NCBI GenBank assembly: GCA_002361625.1
Contig: DETL01000007.1
Span: 13,984-77,983, forward strand
Direction of reading: 5' to 3'
Source of the DNA: Bacteroidales bacterium UBA3289
GTDB lineage: Bacteria > Bacteroidota > Bacteroidia > Bacteroidales > UBA932
DNA length: 64,000 nt
Under the pieces are notes generated by a model that saw nothing but the letters and a program-made list of their open reading frames with translations, was not told where the DNA came from and searched no databases. Within the stretch, counting starts at the first letter, position 1. Each line of letters begins with the position of its first letter. Shown in pieces: positions 59,019 to 64,000 of this stretch. Made by a program: the position numbers and the translations under genes.

Positions 59019-60604
59019 TGAAAAAATACCTGACCCTCCTGGCCGTGACACTCTCGGCCGTCGCCTGCGGCGAAGACGATCCCGTGGACCCTACGCCCAC
59101 CCCCGTCGCCCCTACCTCTATCACCCTGAGCAAGAGTTCCTTCGAGATTGCTCAGGCAGGGGAGACGGTGTCCCTGGACATCACTGCGCCGGCCCGTCCG
59201 CAGGTGACGGGCATGCCGTCCTGGATGACGTACAGGGACGGAACCTACAAGGACTATAAAATGACGGTGAGTTTCGTTGTCACCGCCAATGACACGTACG
59301 AGAGTCGTACGGCCTCGCTCTCCGTCGCGGCAGCCGGAGCCTCCGCCCAGACCGTGACGTTTACCCAGCCCGGCAAGGAATATACGCCTACGCCGGTGGA
59401 TCCGTCCCCGCAGGACAACGATGCCTGGAAGATGGCGGCGACGCTGGGCCTGGGCTGGAACCTGGGCAACCAGTTTGACGGGTATTTCAACGGCTCCTGG
59501 GCCGGTGATAAGGAAGGCTATCCGGATGAGGGGGTGTGGCAGCCCGACGGAGCCAAACTGGCCACCCAGGCGACCTTCGACGGAGTGAAGGCGGCCGGTT
59601 TCACCAGCGTCCGCATCCCGGTGTCCTGGCTGAAGATGATCGGCCCGGCGCCGGATTACAAGATCGATGAGACCTGGATGAACCGCGTGTTTGAGGTGGT
59701 GGAGTATGCGCATAACGCCGGTTTGCATGTCATTGTCAATACCCACCATGACGAAAACCATGGTGTGGACAACGATTACCAGTGGCTGGACATCAAGAAC
59801 GCGGCGAACAACGCTGCCCTGAATGAGCAGATCAAGGCCGAGATCAAGGCCGTATGGACCCAGATCGCCACGAAGTTCAAGGACTGCGACGACTGGCTCA
59901 TCCTGGAGAGTTTCAACGAACTCAATGACGGCGGCTGGGGCTGGAGCGACGCCTTCCGGGCCAATCCCACGAAGCAGTGCAACATCCTCAACGAGTGGAA
60001 CCAGGTCTTCGTGGATGCCGTCCGGGCTACCGGCGGCAAGAACGCCACCCGCTGGCTGGGCGTGCCCACCTATGCGGCGAACCCCGAGTACGAGAAGTAC
60101 TTCACCATGCCGGAGGATCCGGCCGGGAAGGCCATGCTCGCCGTTCACTTCTACGATCCGTCGGATTATACCATCGGCGAAGCCCAGTACTCCGACTGGG
60201 GCCATACGGGTGCATCTGACAAGAAAGCCGCCTATGGCGATGAGGACCATGTCCGTTCCGTTTTCGGAAACCTGTGCACGAAGTATGTGGAAAAGAACGT
60301 TCCGGTCTATCTGGGTGAGTTTGGCTGTTCCATGCGGGCACAGTCGGATATCCGCGCCTGGAAGTTCTTCCTGTATTACCTGGAGTACATTGTCAAGGCG
60401 GCAAAGACCTATGGCCTTCCCTGTTTCCTCTGGGACAACGGCGCCATGGGATCGGGCCAGGAACAGCACGGGTATATCAACCACGGGACCGGTGCTTACA
60501 TCGGCAACAGCAAGGTCCCGATCGATGTCATGAAGAAGGCCTGGTTCACCGAGGCGGAGGGGTATACTTTGGAAACGGTATATAATTCGGCGCCGAAGTT
60601 CTGA
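59015..60604 (+). CDS. GH5 endoglucanase/mannanase with BACON-like N-terminal domain
   Basis: A 529-aa lipoprotein (signal LSAVACG). A BACON-like domain (about residues 40-125) and a short Pro-rich linker precede a GH5 barrel (about 140-520) that begins LGLGWNLGNQFD, as in GH5_4-type enzymes. The acid/base Glu is in LESFNELNDGG near 301 and the nucleophile in YLGEFGC near 433. Subfamily is not certain. A GH5_4-like enzyme would attack glucomannan or mixed glucans, complementing the GH26 mannanases. Ends 52 nt before the second GH26 gene; a dispersed repeat starts in its stop region. Confidence 0.87.
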   Translation: MMKKYLTLLAVTLSAVACGEDDPVDPTPTPVAPTSITLSKSSFEIAQAGETVSLDITAPARPQVTGMPSWMTYRDGTYKDYKMTVSFVVTANDTYESRTASLSVAAAGASAQTVTFTQPGKEYTPTPVDPSPQDNDAWKMAATLGLGWNLGNQFDGYFNGSWAGDKEGYPDEGVWQPDGAKLATQATFDGVKAAGFTSVRIPVSWLKMIGPAPDYKIDETWMNRVFEVVEYAHNAGLHVIVNTHHDENHGVDNDYQWLDIKNAANNAALNEQIKAEIKAVWTQIATKFKDCDDWLILESFNELNDGGWGWSDAFRANPTKQCNILNEWNQVFVDAVRATGGKNATRWLGVPTYAANPEYEKYFTMPEDPAGKAMLAVHFYDPSDYTIGEAQYSDWGHTGASDKKAAYGDEDHVRSVFGNLCTKYVEKNVPVYLGEFGCSMRAQSDIRAWKFFLYYLEYIVKAAKTYGLPCFLWDNGAMGSGQEQHGYINHGTGAYIGNSKVPIDVMKKAWFTEAEGYTLETVYNSAPKF

Positions 60605-60630
60605 GATTCTTTGCGACGCTCAGAATGACC
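60603..60630. repeat. Dispersed palindrome-like repeat, copy B
   Basis: AGATTCTTTGCGACGC followed by AGAATGAC, at the end of the GH5 gene and in the gap before the second GH26 gene. It resembles the copy at 20981-21008. Confidence 0.5.
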
Positions 60631-60656
60631 GGAAGGTTCAGATAATCAAGAAGAAC

Positions 60657-61757
60657 ATGATAAGAAAAGCAATTCCTCTGTTGGCCGCGATCGGCCTCGT
60701 ATCCTGCGGGGGCGGAAATGACAAACCGATGGAAACACCGAAGGATCAATTGGTGCACACGTTATTCTCGCATGTCGAGAAGGGAGAGATCCTCTACGGC
60801 CACCAGGATGACTTGTCCTACGGCCATGCCTGGAAAGTGGAGGACTGGGAGAATGACGACCTCACCCGGTCCGACGTGAAAGCCGTGACGGGGAAGTATC
60901 CCGCCATCGTGGGCTTCGACCTCGGCGGCATCGAAATGGGGGACAAGGCCAACCTGGACAGCGTCGATTTCGGCCTCATGCGGAAGGCGGTCCTCACGCA
61001 CGCGAAACGCGGCGGTATCGTCACTTTCTCCTGGCATCCGCGGAATCCGCTGACCGGCGGCGACGCCTGGGATGTCTCCTCCGACCAGGTGGTGAAATCC
61101 ATCCTGGAAGGCGGCGAACTCCATGAGGTGTTCATGGATAAGTGGCTCCGGAACCTCGGCGACTTCCTGGAGAGCCTGGAAGGGACCCCGGTCATCTTCC
61201 GTCCCTGGCACGAGAACGTGGGCAGCTGGTTCTGGTGGGGCGGGAAGCTCTGCACCGAGCAGCAGTACAAGGAACTGTACCGGACCACCTGGACCTATCT
61301 CGTGAAAGCCCGCGGCCTGACCAACCTCCTGTGGTGCTACTCCCCGAACAGCAACATCTCCGTGGAGGAGTACATGGGCCGCTATCCCGGCGACGAGTTC
61401 GTGGACATGCTGGGTCTCGACCACTATGAGTACGTAGGCGAAGACGGCCTTGAGGAGGCCGGTGTCCGTTTTGCGGAGGAACTAAAGCGTTCTCTTACCT
61501 ACATCAACCGCGTCGCGACGGAGCACCACAAGCTCATGTGCCTGTCCGAAACCGGCCTGGAGAGCCTTCCGGACCCGGATTGGTGGACCAAGGTCCTGCA
61601 TCCTGCCCTAACGGACTTCCCCGTGGCCTATGTCCTGACGTGGCGCAATGCGCATGACAAACCGGACCATTTCTATGCCCCCTGGGAGGGCTTTGCGAAC
61701 GCTTCGGACTTCGAGGCCTTCAGCAGCCTCGACGATATCGTTTTCCTAAACCTTTAA
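60657..61757 (+). CDS. GH26 beta-mannanase / mannobiohydrolase lipoprotein
   Basis: A 366-aa GH26 enzyme with a lipoprotein signal (LLAAIGLVSC) and no accessory domain. The acid/base Glu is in RPWHENVGSWFWWG near residue 183, the nucleophile in LSETGLE near 297, and GGIVTFSWHPRNP is a family landmark. The gene order GH26, GH130, symporter matches the known Bacteroides fragilis mannobiose locus, whose GH26 member releases mannobiose. That makes a mannobiose-producing role likely, although endo activity is possible. Confidence 0.9.
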   Translation: MIRKAIPLLAAIGLVSCGGGNDKPMETPKDQLVHTLFSHVEKGEILYGHQDDLSYGHAWKVEDWENDDLTRSDVKAVTGKYPAIVGFDLGGIEMGDKANLDSVDFGLMRKAVLTHAKRGGIVTFSWHPRNPLTGGDAWDVSSDQVVKSILEGGELHEVFMDKWLRNLGDFLESLEGTPVIFRPWHENVGSWFWWGGKLCTEQQYKELYRTTWTYLVKARGLTNLLWCYSPNSNISVEEYMGRYPGDEFVDMLGLDHYEYVGEDGLEEAGVRFAEELKRSLTYINRVATEHHKLMCLSETGLESLPDPDWWTKVLHPALTDFPVAYVLTWRNAHDKPDHFYAPWEGFANASDFEAFSSLDDIVFLNL

Positions 61758-61767
61758 ACCGATTGAT

Positions 61768-62928
61768 ATGACTTTCAACGAAAGGCTGGTTGAACTGAAG
61801 TACAACCACGAGCAGCTTCTCTCCCGTCCCAATGAACCCATCATGGGCAACGGCGTTTACGAGCGCTACAAGTATCCCATCCTGACGGCGGAGCACGCCC
61901 CCCTTTTCTGGCGCTACGACCTGGATGAAGCGACGAACCCTTACCTGATGGAGCGTTTCGGCATCCATGCGACCCTGAACAGCGGCGCTATCAAGTGGAA
62001 CGGCAAGTACGTGCTGGTCGTCCGTGTGGAGGGAGCCGACCGCAAGTCCTTCTTCGCCGTGGCGGAGAGCCCCAACGGGGTGGACAACTTCCGCTTCTGG
62101 GACCGTCCCATCACGATGCCGGAGTACGGCGAACCGGCGACGAACGTCTATGACATGCGCCTGACGGCCCATGAGGACGGCTGGATCTACGGAATCTTCT
62201 GCGTGGAACGGAAGGACCCGGACGCCGCCCCCGGCGACCTGTCGTCGGCCGTCGCAGCCGCGGGCATCGCCCGGACGAAGGACCTCGTGAACTGGGAGCG
62301 CCTTCCGGACCTGCAGTCCCGGAGCCAGCAGCGGAACGTCGTCCTGCATCCCGAGTTCGTGGACGGGAAATATGCCCTGTACACGCGTCCGCAGGACGGT
62401 TTCATCGACGCGGGCAGCGGCAGCGGCATCGGCTGGGCGCTCGTGGATTCGATGGAGCATGCGGTCGTTCAGGAGGAGAAGATCATCAACCTCCGCCATT
62501 ACCACACCATCAAGGAGGTCAAGAACGGCGAAGGCCCGCACCCCATCAAGACCCCGCAGGGCTGGCTTCATCTGGCCCATGGCGTCCGCGGCTGCGCGAG
62601 CGGCCTCCGCTACGTCCTGTACATGTATATGACCGCCTTGGACGACCCCGCCCGCGTGATCGCGGAACCGGCTGGCTTCTTCATGGCCCCGGAAGGGGAA
62701 GAGTACATCGGCGACGTGATGAACGTGCTCTTCGCCAACGGCTGGATTGCCGATGAGGACGGGAAGGTGTTCATCTACTACGCTTCCTCCGATACCCGGA
62801 TGCACGTGGCGACCTCTACGGTGGACCGCCTGGTGGACTACTGCCTGCACACGGCTCCGGACGGCCTGCGCACGGGACTTTCCGTGGTGACGCTGAACCG
62901 GCTCATCGACAAGAATCTCAGAAAATAG
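61768..62928 (+). CDS. GH130 beta-1,4-mannosyl-glucose phosphorylase
   Basis: A 386-aa cytoplasmic phosphorylase without a signal peptide. It cleaves beta-1,4-mannosyl-D-glucose with phosphate to mannose-1-phosphate and glucose. The five-bladed propeller shows VEGADRKSFFAVAES and NLRHYHTIKEVKNGEGPHPI, GH130 landmarks near the phosphate and substrate sites. Length fits subfamily 1. The needed 2-epimerase (mannobiose to mannosyl-glucose) is not in the window. It starts 10 nt after the GH26 gene. Confidence 0.9.
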   Translation: MTFNERLVELKYNHEQLLSRPNEPIMGNGVYERYKYPILTAEHAPLFWRYDLDEATNPYLMERFGIHATLNSGAIKWNGKYVLVVRVEGADRKSFFAVAESPNGVDNFRFWDRPITMPEYGEPATNVYDMRLTAHEDGWIYGIFCVERKDPDAAPGDLSSAVAAAGIARTKDLVNWERLPDLQSRSQQRNVVLHPEFVDGKYALYTRPQDGFIDAGSGSGIGWALVDSMEHAVVQEEKIINLRHYHTIKEVKNGEGPHPIKTPQGWLHLAHGVRGCASGLRYVLYMYMTALDDPARVIAEPAGFFMAPEGEEYIGDVMNVLFANGWIADEDGKVFIYYASSDTRMHVATSTVDRLVDYCLHTAPDGLRTGLSVVTLNRLIDKNLRK

Positions 62929-62930
62929 TG

Positions 62931-62938
62931 TATATTTG
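62931..62938 (+). promoter_or_regulatory. -7 box TATATTTG before the symporter gene
   Basis: A consensus box directly after the GH130 stop, 21 nt before the symporter ATG; no good -33 partner. It may be an internal promoter. Confidence 0.4.
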
Positions 62939-62958
62939 TAGGAAATAACACTTTCGCT

Positions 62959-64000
62959 ATGGCCAAACTCTCCGAAAAAATCGGATATGCCCTGGGTGAT
63001 GCCGCCGCCGGCGGCATTACCTGGAAAGTCATGTCCATCGCTTTCCCGCTGTTCTTTACCAATGTCTTCGGTCTCACCGTGGCCGACACGGCGACCCTGA
63101 TGCTGGTGGCCCGCCTGTTCGACGTCGTGACGGACCCGATCATGGGCGCCCTGGCGGACCGTACCCAGTCCAAGTGGGGCACCTACCGTCCCTGGCTCAT
63201 CTTCGGCGCCATTCCGCTGGGCATCGTCTTCGCCCTGCTGCTGTACACGCCGGACTTCGGCCCCGTTGGCAAGCGGATCTGGGCCTATTCGCTGTATCTG
63301 CTGATGATGGCGGTCTATACGGCCGTGAACGTGCCCTACGGCTCGCTCCTGGGCGTCATGACGGACGATGACAACGAGAAGAACGAGTTCTCCTCCTATC
63401 GGATGGTGGGCGCCTATGCCATGGGTTTCATCACCCTGCTTTCCTTCCCGTACCTGCAGAAGATGGTGGGTGGAAGCGAAGCGCACCAGTACGCCACCCT
63501 CGGCGTCATCCTGGGCGCGCTGGCGGCTCTGGGCACCCTGGCCTGCGGACTTCTCACGAAGGAACGGCTCAAGCCCATCCGGGCGGAGAAGTTCTCCTTC
63601 AAACCCTTTGCTGACCTGTTCCGGAACCGGCCGTGGATCATCCTCACGCTCATCGGCATCTGCACGAACTTTTTCAACGGATTCCGCTATGCCGTCGCGG
63701 GTTACCTGCTGGAATACTGCCTGCACGGGGACGTGACCGTTTCCGGCCTCATCATCAACTACACCGTATTCATGACCTTCGGCGAGGTGACCTGCATGAT
63801 CTTCGGCGGCCTGTCCCCGAAGTTCACCAAGTGGGTGGGCTCCAAGCGCAAGGCCTTCGTGTGGTCGGCCATCATCTGCGCCGTGACCTCCATCGCCTTC
63901 TTCTTCATCCCGATGGACCCGAAGTACATCTGGCTCATGATCGCGATGGTCATCCTCACTTCCATCGGCATCGGTTTCTATTCCCCGCTGCTGTGGTCCA
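62959..64000 (+). CDS. GPH-family sugar:cation symporter, 5' part
   Basis: The first 347 codons of an MFS transporter of the glycoside-pentoside-hexuronide:cation type; the frame is open to the window end. The N-terminus MAKLSEKIGYALGDAAAGGI and the motif VTDPIMGALADRTQSKWGTYRPW are diagnostic of this family. About ten membrane segments are visible so far. By position next to GH130 it is expected to bring mannobiose or a related disaccharide across the inner membrane, as in the B. fragilis mannobiose locus. Confidence 0.88.
   Translation, partial: MAKLSEKIGYALGDAAAGGITWKVMSIAFPLFFTNVFGLTVADTATLMLVARLFDVVTDPIMGALADRTQSKWGTYRPWLIFGAIPLGIVFALLLYTPDFGPVGKRIWAYSLYLLMMAVYTAVNVPYGSLLGVMTDDDNEKNEFSSYRMVGAYAMGFITLLSFPYLQKMVGGSEAHQYATLGVILGALAALGTLACGLLTKERLKPIRAEKFSFKPFADLFRNRPWIILTLIGICTNFFNGFRYAVAGYLLEYCLHGDVTVSGLIINYTVFMTFGEVTCMIFGGLSPKFTKWVGSKRKAFVWSAIICAVTSIAFFFIPMDPKYIWLMIAMVILTSIGIGFYSPLLWS

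Overview
The window is a GC-rich stretch (about 58-60% GC by eye) of a chromosome from the phylum Bacteroidota, most likely a gut or rumen Bacteroidales. Evidence for this is a complete SusC/SusD polysaccharide utilisation locus, TonB-dependent receptors with DUF4249 partners, BACON-like and TIG surface lipoproteins, and many promoters of the Bacteroides type (TTTG about 19-20 nt upstream of TAnnTTTG). No mobile element, phage, CRISPR array or rRNA was seen. Several genes start only 5-9 nt after a TAnnTTTG box, so their mRNAs are probably leaderless or nearly so.

Layout. (1) 1-12441, all + strand with gaps of a few bases or 4-nt overlaps: the end of L-rhamnose isomerase, an L-rhamnose permease, a complete 2-oxo acid dehydrogenase complex (E2, E3, fused E1 alpha-beta), a PHP-domain protein, an aldolase/short-chain dehydrogenase fusion, a zinc-type dehydrogenase and a tandem class II aldolase. 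This looks like one rhamnose-centred operon that could carry lactaldehyde through to acetyl-CoA. (2) 12462-20947, all - strand: trkA, a CBM9-like protein, serB, a porin, a YqiA-like hydrolase, a DUF4249 lipoprotein broken by an in-frame amber codon, and a TonB receptor. (3) 21044-31225: housekeeping genes (M48 protease, rplU-rpmA, serS, ruvC, an rluD-type synthase), a large EF-hand membrane protein and a glycine-rich outer-membrane barrel. (4) 31222-46384: PASTA protein, a strongly structured RNA upstream of a TPR regulator, lnt, RNase G, a 29-residue ribosomal-type peptide, HU, lon, ung, coaD, thioredoxin-fold protein, tRNA-Gln, DJ-1, zinc peptidase, alr, TSCPD protein and tadA. (5) 46495-64000: an AraC regulator and a beta-mannan utilisation locus (GH5_7, SusC, SusD, two surface glycan-binding proteins, two GH26, one further GH5, GH130, GPH symporter) that runs off the window.

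How the mannan locus works (inference from known loci): surface lipoprotein mannanases cut mannan, the glycan-binding proteins and SusCD capture and import oligosaccharides, a GH26 enzyme shortens them, the GPH symporter carries the disaccharide inward, and GH130 phosphorolyses mannosyl-glucose. The 2-epimerase that would supply mannosyl-glucose is expected just beyond the right edge.

The most unusual observations are a palindromic element inserted in frame in the E2 linker, a leader or non-coding RNA at 32152-32325 with two mutually exclusive folds, the rhamnose / 2-oxo acid dehydrogenase gene union, and a tandem aldolase whose second half has lost its zinc ligands.
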